From Merluccius polli (Eukaryota; Chordata; Actinopteri; Gadiformes; Merlucciidae), in assembly GCA_030340625.1 (NCBI GenBank), contig JAOPHQ010004837.1, positions 130,001 through 194,000 of the forward strand: a stretch of 64,000 bases of DNA, read 5' to 3'. A program made the position numbers and the translations under genes. How positions within the stretch are numbered: position 1 is the first letter of the stretch; each line of letters opens with the position of its first letter. Positions 1 through 10,769 of this stretch are shown piece by piece. Below the pieces are notes generated by a model. The model did no database searches. It was not told the origin of the DNA and worked only from the letters and a program-made list of their open reading frames with translations.

Positions 1-195
1 CCGCGGCGCAACAAGATGTGACATAAGTAACCCCGCACACACACCTAACAAACGCTAGGACTACCTGGGCTGGCCAAGGTACCTGACTAGAAATAATAAT
101 ACCAAAATAATAACCCCCTATATGAACTAACAGGGAATTTACAATTGGGCGACAGCCCGTTTTTGTGCCCGGATTTGAGTTGCACACTGTGGCAC

Positions 196-350
196 TTATC
201 TCTTACCACAAGTGGCTTTGCTGGGCCCCTCCAACACAAGACAGTTATTTGTTGAGAATATCAATTTATTGGAAATGGCAAAATGGTGCAAGCCCAGCAG
301 ATATAACACTGTCATTACAGTGGTGTGTGTGGTGATAGTTTTGCCTCCAA
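196..350 (-). repeat. LTR-like interspersed repeat, copy A (partial)
   Basis: This stretch shares its start with three other places in the window (about 868, 32128 and 33101): a block reading as a sequence near AAGTGGCTTTGCTGGG followed by a cytosine-rich CTCC and ACACA segment. It also shares the AAATGGCAA-ATGGTGCAAG block with copy B. It lacks the far end seen in copies B and C, so it is a partial copy. The orientation is inferred from copy C, which ends with TG and CA when read on the minus strand. Family identity is unknown. Confidence 0.5.
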
Positions 351-867
351 AGCACAAGAAATTGTCTCGAGCTAGCAAACCTCCAGACTAGTCGGGTAAC
401 AATTCTGAAGCTGACTTTTCGCTAGCTACCAAATGCTAATTTTTCTCACGCAGCACCATGTCTGACTAAGAGAGAGAGGCAGGCGTATAACATTTGCAAG
501 TGAACAGTCCTGCCATGTGTGTGTGTGTAGGGAGACGGAGAGATGGAGGGGGAGAGCCAGCTAAGGTTACAGGTTGAGTAATGGCACATAGTTACCATAG
601 GCGCTGCCGTGTAACGTTAGTGAGCAGCCCTGCTGTGTGTGTGGGTGGAGAGAGCGCACTGTGTGAATGCTAATGTTACAGGTTGATGTCCCGTCACATC
701 ATCTTTCTAAATTACTAAATTGTGTTCATACTAGAATAAAGTAGCGAGGTAGTTGGCTATCATTACTGTATACAATTATCACATACATATTACAATTACA
801 TAACAAAATACAGTACAAAATGTATTACTAGCATCCATCTGTGTGGCAATAACAGTATAGCAGTTGC
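351..867. other. No gene recognised
   Basis: AT-rich sequence between two copies of the LTR-like repeat, with short GT runs near 517 and 637 and a purine-rich patch at 530-555. No convincing reading frame or RNA gene. It could be remnant internal sequence of the same LTR-like element. Confidence 0.4.
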
Positions 868-1165
868 TTCCTGCCCTACGCCACATAAGTGGCTTTTCTG
901 GGCTCCTCCGACACAAGACATGGGTTGTCGTTGGGAGAATATATCCATTTAATGGAAATGGCAAGATGGTGCAAGCTGAACAGGTGTAATACTCTGCCAT
1001 AACTAGAGGCTCTCCCCTGATTGTTTGTGTTGATAGCTGGTTTATCCTGGGTGCCATGATTGCTCTGCACCACAGGTGTGCAGCCCCACCCAGCCCAGAG
1101 TCTAATCAGTCTGACTCAGGCCAGGTGAGGCTGTAAACCAGCCATCAACAACACACACTCCACAC
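868..1165 (-). repeat. LTR-like interspersed repeat, copy B
   Basis: About 300 bp matching copy C (32128-32450) over most of its length, including the CACCACAGGTGTGCAGCC block near 1070 and the GTCTGACTCAGGCCAGGTG block near 1107. Read on the minus strand it starts near TGTGGAGTGTGTG, as copy C does. Sequence just outside (gaggctggggagaggcaa type, about 1203-1222) is also shared with the DNA next to copy C, so part of an internal region may be present. The open frames here are incidental. LTR status is inferred; I did not find a target duplication. Confidence 0.5.
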
Positions 1166-1389
1166 ACAGACTGATTGTGATTCTGAGGAAGCACGGTCAG
1201 GGTGAGGCTGGGGGGAGAGGCAATGGGGACGGCTGGGCTGAGGGGCCAGAAGGATCAGGGAGAAGAGGTCAGGGCTAAGTTAGGGGAAAAGGTACTAGTC
1301 CTTCTCATTAAAGTAAATAATTGTCAGTTTGAAAATGGTTAAAAGCATGAACACCTTTTTCTTAAAGGGCACCTATTTCACCACCAGGT

Positions 1390-1618
1390 GTGAGTGTGAT
1401 TAGCCATTACAAGCCATTTCAAAATCTACCCTCTACGTGACCTCACAAGTGGGAGTGTCCACCCAGATGTATGATGGATAGATCAGCCTACCAGTTGGTA
1501 CAGTCCACTGGGTAGGCCGGTAGACTGATCTAGCCATCAGACATCTGGGTGGAGACTCCCACTTGTGAGGTCACGTAGAGGGTAGATTTTGAAATGGCTT
1601 GTAATGGCTAATACTCAC
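1390..1618. repeat. 229-bp foldback (long inverted repeat)
   Basis: The left arm (about 1390-1495) and right arm (about 1506-1618) are reverse complements over roughly 110 bases with a handful of differences, leaving a short centre near 1500. The arms carry TAGCCATTACAAGCCATTTC and its complement, and GACCTCACAAGTGGGAGT and its complement. It codes for nothing obvious. It may be a foldback MITE; no target duplication was identified. It lies directly upstream of the DIRS-like element. Confidence 0.75.
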
Positions 1619-1858
1619 AGTGTTTGTGAGTATTGAAGAGACTCCTAAGGTAAGACATTCCACTTAACGTAATTCGTTACCTGTGTGGTACGGGTGCATA
1701 TTTTGCCCCCGAGGATTGGAGTGGTGTGTTTTTCTTTTCAGCTAAGCTAGCTGTTGTTTAGCTTAGTTTACCGTTTTTTGAGCGCTAGTTTCCGGGCTAT
1801 TTGTGTTGTTTACAGTGCCTATACCGCTGTTCGCAGCCGTGGGCTTCGTGCGAGCCCA

Positions 1859-2379
1859 CTAGGTGCGTTCGCGCACTGGTGTGGGCCGCCGGTCTTCTGT
1901 GCTTTTCTGTTTTTGCAGCCGAAGTTTTTCGTGAGTCTGCCTTTTATCTTTTGTGCTTTACTGCATTGTGCAGCCGGATTTTGTGTTAGCCTGTCGGCTT
2001 TGTTGCAGGCCACCTAGGTTTATTGTTTGTTTATTATTACATGGTAAGTGATTACGTTGTTGTAATATTGTGTGGTACTCTAGCCTGCTTGTGCAGTGAG
2101 AGGTTTATTGTTTATTGTAGCACGGTAAGTAATTACGTTGCTGTTATATTTTGTGTTACCTGGATTTATTTCTGAGGTTCTCTGTTTATTGTATAGCCTG
2201 TTTTTAGGCTTTATACTTTCGGTTTCTGTGCGTGGCCTTAGTAATACTGTGTGCTTGCTCTTCGATCGCTGCAGTGCTCCTCTGTGTCGCCTCCCCGCCG
2301 CGCCCTATTCCCCTGTCCGCAGCTGGTGGGGCTAGTGTGCGCCTGCTAGGTGCATTCATGCACTGGTGCGGGCCACCGG
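1859..2379 (+). repeat. Repeated motif in DIRS leader
   Basis: A 34-bp motif starting CTAGGTGC and ending CCGG occurs at 1859-1892 and again at 2346-2379 with five differences. Between them a second repeat pair, near 2017-2075 and 2102-2155, shares a CGGTAAGT-type block and a GATTACGTTG-type block. Tandem leader repeats upstream of gag are common in fish DIRS elements; here they may be part of the promoter or packaging region, which is inference. Confidence 0.55.
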
Positions 2380-2446
2380 AATACCTTGGTGGACTAATCG
2401 AGGAGGACTCCAGGCATTAACACCGCCTAGGCTGCTTGGGCCTGCG

Positions 2447-3265
2447 ATGGCCTCCCACTACTGCAGGATCTGCAGCGCCTCCATGAGTGCCAGTGATGGG
2501 CACAGGGAGTGCCCCATGTGTCTGGGGGCTGCACACGTCCTGGAGGACGTCGACGACCCCTGCAGCGCTGCCTGCGACCTCTCCAGGGGTGAGAGACAAC
2601 GCCGGGCCGCCCTGATATGCGGCCACGTGCAGGAGGGCCGACGAGAGAGGCGACGTTCCCCTGTCCAGCCGCTCCCCTCCAGTGGGCATGGCCGTAAGCG
2701 GAGTCACAAGCGGGGCCGACAGCGTGAGTCCCCCCACAGGCCGTCCCAGAGAGCTGCACCCACTCCGGCAAAGCGTCCGGCTGAGCGTCCGGCTGAGCGT
2801 CTGGCGACAGCTACGGTGACCGAGGGTGGTGGCGCGGAGTCGCTCCAGATCCTCTCTGCTCTCCAGGCTCTGGCGCAGAAGATGGACAGGCTGGTAGGTC
2901 GCCGGGGCTCTTCTCCAGATACCCGGCCCCCTGGCCAGGAGGGCGCCCTCTCATCCGGGCCTGTGAGTCGTGGTGAGGAGGAGGAACGGAGCGATGCGGA
3001 TGTGCTATCCCTCTACGCTCCCCACACAGGTGACGACCTCATGGGAGATCTGCAGACAGGCTCTGCAGAGCTGGGTGACGGCTCCATGAGGGCGGAAGAG
3101 GTCCCCGTCAGCTCCCTGATGACACGGGTGCTGAGTGCTGCAAACATCCTGGGCCTTGAGGCGCCCACACCTGCTCCGGCTCCCGTGGGAGGTATCTGGG
3201 AGGGCATCCCTTGTGCTTCCCCACCACCCCCCGTGCCGGTGCCGCCTGACTCACGGCGATGCTGA
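2447..3265 (+). pseudogene. gag: DIRS gag-like protein, N-terminal part
   Basis: The frame opens at 2366 but the ATG at 2447 gives the N terminus expected for fish DIRS gag: a Met-Ala start, then cysteine and histidine residues in a C-x2-C then H-x3-C-x2-C then H arrangement within the first 30 residues. The product is presumed to be a nucleic-acid-binding structural protein. The middle is rich in Arg, Ser and Pro, and the last 30 residues have a proline-rich stretch. The frame ends at TGA 3263-3265, where the gag sequence continues in the +2 direction in another frame, so this is a frameshifted copy. A second disabling change, a TAG at 3289-3291, lies in the continuing frame. Confidence 0.75.
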
Positions 3266-3291
3266 GGTCGTCATGGGGTAAGTTGACGTAG

Positions 3292-4047
3292 CGCCCGCAG
3301 TTCAATGCAGGCTGCCGCCAGCTAGCAACAGCTACGTACCCCGTGGAGACTGGACTCGGGGACATGCCACCGGTCGAGCCATCAATGGCCGCGCTGACAT
3401 CTCTGGGCCTCACTGGTGTGTCACCCAACCCACGCTGCCCCCGTAAGGAGTGCGCAAAGACGGACCGTCTGGCCACTCGTACTTTTAACGCAGCGGCGCG
3501 AGCGGCCCGGATGGGTAACGCTCTGGCCATTACGCTGGCGTCACTCCGCAAGACGCTGAGTCGGGACGACCAGGACGCCAGGGCCCTGCTCGATGCAGCT
3601 CTATCATCCCACGCCCAGCTGACACGTGATGTGGGGGACGCCATGGGTTCCGCGGTGTTGTGCCGCAGGCAGGTTTGGCTGGCACAGACCTCCCTGCCAG
3701 AGCCCATCAAGCAGGAGCTGCTAAATCTCCCAGTTGCCCCTGGGCATGTTTTCCACCCAGGATCCCAGGAGGTGCTCGATCGCGCTGAACGTGCTGCAGC
3801 GTCGAGGGAAGCTGTCCAGCGTGTGTGTCGCAAGCCTGCCTCAGTGGTCAGCGGGGCGTCCGTAGGCAGATATAGGCCGCGGCTGCCGGCCCGGCCTCCG
3901 CTGAGGGGGAACACCCCACAGGCCTCTGGTGACCGGCGATTTCGTCCACCTGACCAGAGATCAGCCCCATATTCCCGTTCCAGGGGTAGAGGGGGTCAAC
4001 AGCGGGGCGCAGGCAGGGGTGCGGGCCGCGGTGGTGGTCCCGCATAG
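3292..4047 (+). pseudogene. gag: DIRS gag-like protein, C-terminal part
   Basis: This is the continuation of the gag-like protein in the frame that starts just after TAG 3289-3291; the first ATG is at 3343. It holds the conserved gag core (residues around LGDMPPVE near 3358, then an Ala and Arg rich helical region) and ends in an Arg-Gly-rich basic tail typical of nucleic-acid-binding gag C termini. It overlaps the start of the RT frame by about 120 bases, as expected for DIRS gene packing. The break from the upstream part is a frameshift in about 3190-3260 plus the TAG. Confidence 0.75.
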
Positions 4048-5959
4048 CATCCCAGGGGCGCCCGTCGATTGTCCTTCCCAGTTGTCACGGACCTCCTGGG
4101 AGGGGATTGTCCCAGACCCTTGGGTCGTGGCCACGGTGGCTCGTGGCTACCGGTTGCAATTTCGACGGCGGCCCCCTACGTTTTCAGGGGTCAAGGTAAC
4201 GTCTGTACAAGACCCGGTTTTAATGTCCGTACTTGCCGAAGAGGTTCAAGAGTTACTTCTGAAGGGGGCCATCTCAGAAGTACCGCCCAGCGCACAGCTC
4301 GCTGGGTTCTACAGCAAGTATTTTATCGTCTCCAAGAAAGATGGCGGTCTTTGGCCCATTCTCGACCTCAGGCCCTTGAATCGATATCTCAAGGTGCTGC
4401 CCTTCAAGATGGTCCACACAAGGGTGGTGATGCAGTCCATCCGGCAGGGGGAGTGGTTCACATCCATGGACTTAAAGGACGCCTACTTCCATGTTCCGAT
4501 TTGCCCGGAACACAGGCCCTTTCTGCGCTTTGCCTTCCAGGGCAGGGCGTTCCAGTTCCAGGTCCTACCTTTCGGCCTTTCGCTTTCCCCATGAGTTTTT
4601 ACTCGCATGGTGGCAGCCGCACTGTCCCCCCTCCAGGCTCGCGGTCTGAAAATACTGCCGTATTTGGACGACTGGCTCATTTGCGCCCCCTCCCAAGAAC
4701 AGGTAGTGCGCGACACGGAGACTGTTCTGGCCCACATTCAATTCTTGGGCTTCACGGTCAACCACAAGAAGAGCAACCTGCAACCCCGCCAACAGGCAGA
4801 GTTCCTCGGGGTCCTTCTCGACTCGGTCGGCATGACGGCGTCTCTCACTCCACGGAGAGCAGACAGCCTGCTCGGCATGCTGGGTCATTTCCGCTTGGGC
4901 GGTCTCGTGACTGCTCACAGAGTCCAGAAGCTGCTGGGTTTGATGGCTGCAGCAGCAGCGGTAGTTCCTCTTGGCCTGCTGAGGGCACGCCCCCCGCAGC
5001 GCTGGTTCAATGCCTTCTGTCTTCGCCCGAAGAGCGACAGGCAGGTGAGGCTGCGTGTGTCCCGGGCTTGCATACGAGCCATGCGCCCCTGGAGGGACCG
5101 GGAGTTCTTGCTCCGAGGTGTCCCTCTGGGGGGCCTTCCACACAGGCGACAGGTCCTTTCGACGGACGCGTCCCTGACAGGATGGGGAGCTGTCTGGGAA
5201 GGACGGACGGCGAGGGGCATGTGGCAACCCCCATGGACGTTGGAGCACATAAACGTCCTCGAACTGAAGGCCATCCATCTTGCCTTGCAGAGATTCCTGC
5301 CGGTATTACAACACCAACACGTTCTCGTGAGGACGGACAGTACTGTGGCGGTGTACTACGTCAATCACCAAGGGGGAACAAGGTCCCAGCGGTGCCTCCA
5401 GGTGGCGGAGGGCTTACTGACTTGGGCATGGCCGCGGCTGTCTTCACTGAGGGCAGTGCACATCCCGGGTGTGGAGAACAGAGCAGCCGACATTCTCTCC
5501 AGGACGGGGCCTCTCCCGGGAGAATGGAGATTGAGCACGGAGGTAGTAAGCCAGATCTGGATGCGGTACGGGATCGCACAAGTCGATCTCTTTGCATCGG
5601 CGGAGACGACGCACTGCCCGGAGTGGTACTCCCTTGCAGGGCAGGGGGGCAGTTTGGGCCTGGATGCTCTGTCACAAGAATGGCCGACAGGCTTGTTGTA
5701 TGCTTTTCCTCCACTCCCGCTCATAGCGCAGGTTCTCCGGAGGATCCAGGAGGGCCATCACTCAGTCCTACTGGTGGCTCCACGGTGGCCAGCGAGGCCT
5801 TGGTTCCCGGACCTGCTCCAGCTGTTGCAGGGTCATCCATGGCAGTTGCCATGCAGAGCGGATCTTTTGTCACAGGCAGACGGGCGGATCTGGCATCCGA
5901 ACCCAGGGACCCTCTGTCTGTGGGTCTGGCCCCTGCAGGGCCCGTCGTTGAGCGGGTAG
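3929..5959 (+). pseudogene. pol: DIRS reverse transcriptase / RNase H / Dam-like polyprotein, one internal stop
   Basis: One frame runs from 3929 to 5959 and is interrupted only by TGA at 4592-4594. Upstream of the stop are the RT finger and palm motifs, including a KKDGG block, a DLRPLN block and the MDLKDAYFHVPI catalytic motif near 4467. Downstream is the YLDD catalytic box at 4661-4672. RNase H follows: a TDAS-type motif near 5163, an ELKA motif near 5260, a TDST motif near 5335, and a GVENRAAD motif near 5470. The last 120 residues hold the Dam methylase-like domain known in DIRS elements (QVDLFAS, then LDALSQEW, then AFPP). The stop falls in a CA-TGA context expected from decay of a CpG. 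No integrase or protease is present, as usual for the group. Confidence 0.85.
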
Positions 5960-6984
5960 ATGCGTCTGTTCGGGACACGCTGAATAACGCCAGAGCTCCA
6001 TCCACTAGAGCTTGCTACGCACTCAGGTGGGGGATCTTTTCAGATTGGTGTGCTGGCATGGGCCTCGAGCCAGCGGCTTGCCCCGTGCCGCAAGTTTTGC
6101 GTTTCTTGCAGTCCGAATTGGATCAAGGCAAGGCGGCCAGTACTGTGAAAGTCTATGCTTCAGCCATTTCGGCCTTTCACCAGGGTGTGGACAATGGTCC
6201 CCTTGGTAGGCATCCCTTGGTTTGCCAGTTCTTGAAGGGAGCCCGCCGGTTGCGTCCAGGTCGCACTTTGCGGGCTCCGGGCTGGGATCTGCCCACGGTT
6301 TTAACGTCACTTACTGTAGGCCCGTATGAGCCTATTTTAGACGCAGATTTGCGTTCCTTGTCGCTTAAGACTGCCTTTCTCTTGGCGCTCTGTTCTGCGA
6401 AACGTGTCAGTGAGCTGTGTGCTCTCTCCGTTAGCGACGACTGCCTTAGGTGGCAGGCAGGAGGTGCTAGCATGTCACTTTGGCCGAATCCAGCTTTCCT
6501 GCCAAAGGTTCTTACTCCGCAGTCCATTAACCAGGTTCTGGAGGTGACTCAATTCCAGCCTTCTTCCACCTCACAGGCAGATCAAGACAAGTTGCTGACC
6601 CTGTGCCCAGTCAGGGCCTTGAGGGCCTATCTGGCCCGTACACAGTCCTTGCGGAGAGCGCACTCTCAGCTTTTCATCTGTTATGGGGCGGCAAGGCAAG
6701 GGCTTCCGCTCTCCAAGCAGAGACTATCGCATTGGCTTGTGGAGTTTATTTCCCATGCCTACAGGGCGCAGGGAATACCGGTTCCTTCGAGGGCTCACTC
6801 TACCAGGAGTATGGCTACGTCTTGGGCTGCCCTTAGGGGTGTAGCAGCAGACGATATCTGTGCAGCGGCTTCATGGTCGACGTCATGCACTTTTACCCGT
6901 TTTTACAGGGTGGATGTAACTCGCCCACCTCCAGTCGGCGATGCCGCCCTCATGTCCGTGACCGAGCGAGGTTTTAATAATTGA
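5839..6984 (+). CDS. DIRS tyrosine recombinase (integrating enzyme)
   Basis: The product cuts and joins DNA through a covalent tyrosine link and would insert the circular cDNA of the element. The frame is open far upstream to 4069, but that part overlaps the RT frame and is not recognisable; the ATG at 5839 gives a 381-residue protein matching the usual size. An N-terminal core-binding domain (about residues 35-130) is followed by the catalytic domain with Arg189 (in SAKRVSE), His320-x2-Arg323 and Tyr356 (in FTRFYRVD), so the R-H-R-Y set is complete. It overlaps the RT frame end by about 120 bases. No stop or frameshift is seen, in contrast to gag and RT. Confidence 0.85.
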   Translation: MAVAMQSGSFVTGRRADLASEPRDPLSVGLAPAGPVVERVDASVRDTLNNARAPSTRACYALRWGIFSDWCAGMGLEPAACPVPQVLRFLQSELDQGKAASTVKVYASAISAFHQGVDNGPLGRHPLVCQFLKGARRLRPGRTLRAPGWDLPTVLTSLTVGPYEPILDADLRSLSLKTAFLLALCSAKRVSELCALSVSDDCLRWQAGGASMSLWPNPAFLPKVLTPQSINQVLEVTQFQPSSTSQADQDKLLTLCPVRALRAYLARTQSLRRAHSQLFICYGAARQGLPLSKQRLSHWLVEFISHAYRAQGIPVPSRAHSTRSMATSWAALRGVAADDICAAASWSTSCTFTRFYRVDVTRPPPVGDAALMSVTERGFNN

Positions 6985-7021
6985 TTCTGGGTTCCTCGCG
7001 ACCCTTTTGGTATGTGTCATC

Positions 7022-7302
7022 CCTTTTTAGACCGTAGTGACGGTCAGAGTGAGGTCGAAACAGATCGTAAGTTACGAATGTAACTATGGATCTGTGAGAC
7101 CGAGGGATGACCGTCACTATCCTTGTCGCTCGGACCATTCTGAGGCGTTCAGGGATAGGAGACTGACCCGGGAGCATTCTCTGCTATTTATTAACGCAGG
7201 TCGTTCTGCTTCCGGAGGTCATGGACATGACTATTTTGACATATGTCTCGGTGATAGGCAGAACGAAGGTGATCATTCCTTTTTAGACCGTAGTGACGGT
7301 CA
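7022..7302 (+). repeat. 25-bp direct repeat at DIRS right end
   Basis: A 25-bp block containing TTTTTAGACCGTAGTGACGG occurs identically at 7022-7046 and 7278-7302. The first copy is followed by a 20-base spacer and then the inner inverted repeat; the second runs straight into the outer one. Internal complementary regions next to the right terminal repeat are a known DIRS trait used to circularise the cDNA. Confidence 0.8.
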
Positions 7303-7344
7303 TCCCTCGGTCTCACAGATCCATAGTTACATTCGTAACTTACG
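7066..7344. repeat. 53-bp perfect inverted pair: DIRS internal complementary region and right terminal repeat
   Basis: Bases 7066-7118 are the exact reverse complement of 7292-7344 over 53 bases (core GTTACGAATGTAACTATGG). The outer copy marks the right end of the element; the inner copy would be the internal complementary region. Exact identity suggests either recent activity or copying from one end to the other in the replication cycle. Confidence 0.8.
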
Positions 7345-8404
7345 TTTTCTTGACTGTTATAATGTGGTGTCGTATGGTCATTGATGGAGGTATGTAGGTA
7401 AGATTTTATTTGTCATTCACTCGACAGAAAGTTATTTTGAGGCAGATGAAAAAAAGGTTGTTGCTTTGCATTGTTTCAGTGTTCGAGACAGCAATACACG
7501 CAGTCTGTCACTGTGTGACAGACTGGGACAAATATTCAGCCCTGACATTTAATGGATTGACCTAGTTATTTTGTGCCTAATGCTTTAAACATAGGTTGTT
7601 ATTATTTGTTAAGTTATAATAAGCATAATGCATTGTTCTTTCATGCTGTTCTGATTGGCTGGACAGTGGGCTACCTTTTAATCAGACCACTAGGCTGAAA
7701 GCCTTTCCAGTACTGCCACTCTAAACTCAGTTCCGACCACGGCAGCCTCATGCCATGCCATATCAAATCAAGACCCAAAGTAGCACAACCTTGCTACATG
7801 TGATGCAATGAGCGAAACACAGAAAGATATGACCAAGAATGAGTCATTGTTCCAACACACACACACACACACGTATCTACATGATATAACAACAAACCCC
7901 GTAATGACATAACAAGCATGTCCTACCTCACATAGTCTAGAGAGGTCACGTCAGTCCACTTTTCTGCTACTTTCCCAGTGCTTTACTCACAGCATTGTTG
8001 GTGGTGGTGTTTTAGGATGACATTTCAGAAACATTGTGATTGGAGCTCACAAAGTAGCTTGCTTAACTTAATTGTGGCACTTGTTTATGCGTTGCACATT
8101 TAAATGCATCAGACACCAGACTCAGAGCCTTATTCTGTACATTTTTCGTCCGTTTTAACCATGATTCTATTCATCCGGGTCGATAAACATGTTTTTTTCC
8201 AGTAATTTTTTAAAAATTATTTTTTTTATTTTTTTTATTAAAACATTTTGGGACAATCGGACCAGCCCTTCTGGCATTTGCCCAAATGCCAGATGGCCAG
8301 TCCGTCCTTCCCGTTGCGGTTCAGGGAGTTTTCACAGTCCCCGAACTGAACTGTAGTGCAGCAAACCTTAAAGAACAAATAAACCTAACTAGAGCCACTC
8401 TTAC

Positions 8405-8500
8405 AGAGAGAGAGAGAGAGACAGAGAAAGAGAGACATAGACAGAGAAAGAGAGAGAGAGACAGAGAGACAGAAAGAGACAGACAGAGACAGAGAGAGCT
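8405..8500. repeat. GA/ACAGAGA microsatellite
   Basis: Imperfect purine tract of GA repeats with interspersed ACAGAGAAAGAGA units. Confidence 0.9.
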
Positions 8501-8889
8501 CGAAGGTGTTTGCTTATACAGGCAATATTTACAATATATTTACATAATGGGATTCATCACATTGCTTTTTATTTTTCGCACATCTTTTGCTTGACTGGGG
8601 CCCCCTAAGGATCCTATATCTCACTAGACTCCCACAGACTTTCCCTGAGCACCGGGAGGGATTTAACGTTATCGATTACAGATTAGACAAAAAGTTAAGT
8701 CAGCTGAATACGCAGGGGAACAAAGACCAGAGGGGAGATCGGAGTAACTTTTGAACGTACTGTATTTATCGGCTGCGGCAGCATTCACTCGCTGCCAGCT
8801 CTCCAAATCAATTGTTGCGCACACGGCCACGCTTTCAAAGGCAACTCGGCAAGTGCACATTGGCACATCCGGCCACATATGCAGACAGT

Positions 8890-8935
8890 TACACACACAC
8901 ACACACACACACACAAAACAAACACACAAAAAACA

Positions 8936-8972
<37 letters not shown>

Positions 8973-9040
8973 CAAACACACAAAAAACAAGCACACACAC
9001 AAACACACACAGACTCAAAACATGTACACCCAAAACACAT
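8890..9040. repeat. Compound CA microsatellite with duplicated block
   Basis: Two CA arrays, each followed by the same block (AAAACAAACACACAAAAAAC then AAG), so a unit of about 70 bases has been duplicated in tandem. The reading frames on both strands here are translations of the repeat. Confidence 0.85.
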
Positions 9041-9860
9041 GCACAAAACAGACACACAGACAGTCCACATTTTTCTGACAACCATGAATAATATCAATTT
9101 CTACTTTTTTTTTTCAATTCCGCCCGTTTCTGAGAAGCCTTTGAGCATCGATTTCATAGCCCCGAGCACCACACTTTTTATTTTTTATTTGTTTTACTAC
9201 AGCAGAATATCCCTTTGCAAATATACCAAGGGTATAAAACGGATTGTGATATTCATTTTCATAACATGTTAATTGACCCATGGCCTATGTATTCAAGTTC
9301 ATAATTGGATCCTTTCATTTGCATCCATTTGTTCAGGGAGATGGACATGGCCTTTTCCGGTAATTGATACGTTGGGAATTTCTGTGTGTGTGTGTGTGTG
9401 TGTGGGTGTGTTTTGTGGGTGGCCCGGGTCAAAAAACACATTTCCATTTTCCGAGAAACATTGTAGACTAAATCTAGTGACCCCTACCCCCACTGATCAA
9501 CATAAAGTCATGTAAATTAAATAACGTCAAGCAATTCTGAATTGGGAATGGATATAATCATTTGAATTGACTAATTAGAAGTCTTTATGGATTATGGCAA
9601 CACATTTCAGTGCATATTGGTCTCTGAACAGACTGCCATTCAATAGTCACACAGTACACTCAATGCCACCTCAGTATACGGCATTCATATTCAAGGCACA
9701 GGACCTTGTATGAATGGTGTATGTCCTGAGCAGACAGCTGCCCTGACTGACACCCTTCTTAGCTCAGCCCCCATGCCTCTTCATAACATCCCAAGTGTTG
9801 ACATGTTGTGCTTTGTGGATTGGTTTTGTTACTGTTATTCTCTCTTGCTGTGTCTCTATA

Positions 9861-10324
9861 GAGTGGTGCAGGGTTGACGTATTTTTGTAGGCCAACCCGG
9901 AAGTGAGCATCACCTTGGGTTCCCTCGACAAAAAGCCAATGTGTTTGTTCCATTGGATTTTGCATTATTGCAGAAAATAAGCTCTGTGGCTAACACAAGT
10001 TTATGATACTCACACGTTTTGTTAAGCAAGATAATCTTCACCAATGAGCACTACTTTTATGATTTTTGAAGCGTAAATGCAATCGCCAGAAGTTTTTTAA
10101 GACACATAAAAGATTCAAAATTCACGAGTGGGGTACTTACTGACGTGTTTTGTGTCGTAGACCAAAACGTGGCCATCTCTTAAGCTTGTGTTAACCACAG
10201 ACCTTATTTCAGGCATCTAACTGAAAACCCATTCAAAAAAACCCATTGACTTCGAGACGAGAGAACCGGAAGTGCCAAAATGCTAACGGATTTCCAGGTT
10301 TTAGGACTCATTCCTGCACCACTC
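9861..10324. mobile_element. 464-bp non-autonomous DNA transposon (MITE) with TA target duplication
   Basis: The ends are perfect inverted repeats: GAGTGGTGCAGG at 9861-9872 and its complement at 10313-10324. Both ends are flanked by TA, so the terminal repeats can be read as 12 bp plus TA. No transposase is encoded. A TA target duplication fits Tc1/mariner or other TA-targeting groups; the superfamily is not settled. Confidence 0.75.
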
Positions 10325-10732
10325 TATTAGTGTCCTTCCATACTTACACTCGTAATTTGAGTGTCGTGCATTCACACTGAGTATGACAAAACACAGTGCA
10401 CTACGAGTAACCGGATGGTGTACTCATCACGGTCAAATAGTTGAGTGTGGAACGCTGGACAGGTCTCACCCTCAACGGTCGCCATCTTGGCTGCGTAGCA
10501 GAAGAGGAGGGACCACCAACAATAACTTCAATAAAGTCAAATGTATTGCAATTTGCAATTAAAAAGAAGAAGCGGTTACGGTCGTTAACACTACCCTATT
10601 GAAATTCAAGCACTACGCAATTAACAGTACATAGTGTACAAAGTGTACTACATGGAAGTGTACTAACGGATGTATCCGAATTGAGACATAGCATCCCTCT
10701 CTCCTTTTGCCCAGTCTCTCTCTTTCTCTGTT

Positions 10733-10769
<37 letters not shown>

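Larger units (their letters stand above)
1640..7344 (+). mobile_element. DIRS-like tyrosine-recombinase retrotransposon
   Basis: The block holds, in order, a GC-rich leader, a gag-like frame, an RT/RNase H/Dam-like frame, an overlapping tyrosine recombinase frame, and a right end with inverted and direct repeats. That order and the use of a tyrosine recombinase in place of a DDE integrase define the DIRS group, which integrates a circular intermediate without making target duplications. The right end is clear at 7344. The left end is uncertain: no copy of the right terminal repeat is recognisable between 1620 and 1760, so the element may be 5' truncated or have diverged left repeats. Gag and RT are broken, so it is not autonomous as it stands, but the recombinase frame is open. 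The base composition is much more GC-rich than its surroundings. Confidence 0.88.
7345..9860. other. No gene recognised; simple repeats
   Basis: Unassigned DNA. It contains an AC run near 7857-7873, a T and A rich patch at 8196-8245, a small hairpin with TCTGGCATTT arms near 8269-8292, a GA-rich tract at 8405-8500, CA tracts at 8890-9030 and a GT tract at 9383-9404. The open frames over these tracts are repeat translations and are not genes. Confidence 0.5.

Noticed and set aside
3108..3914. 268-codon minus-strand frame across DIRS gag
   Set aside because: It is the shadow of the GC-rich gag region; it has no recognisable domain, while the plus strand has gag.
4069..5838. 590 codons of open frame upstream of the recombinase
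   Set aside because: It overlaps the RT and RNase H region in another frame and has no domain of its own; I count the recombinase from the ATG at 5839.
8669..9097. Long Cys-Val and Thr-His reading frames on both strands
   Set aside because: They are translations of CA/GT repeats.
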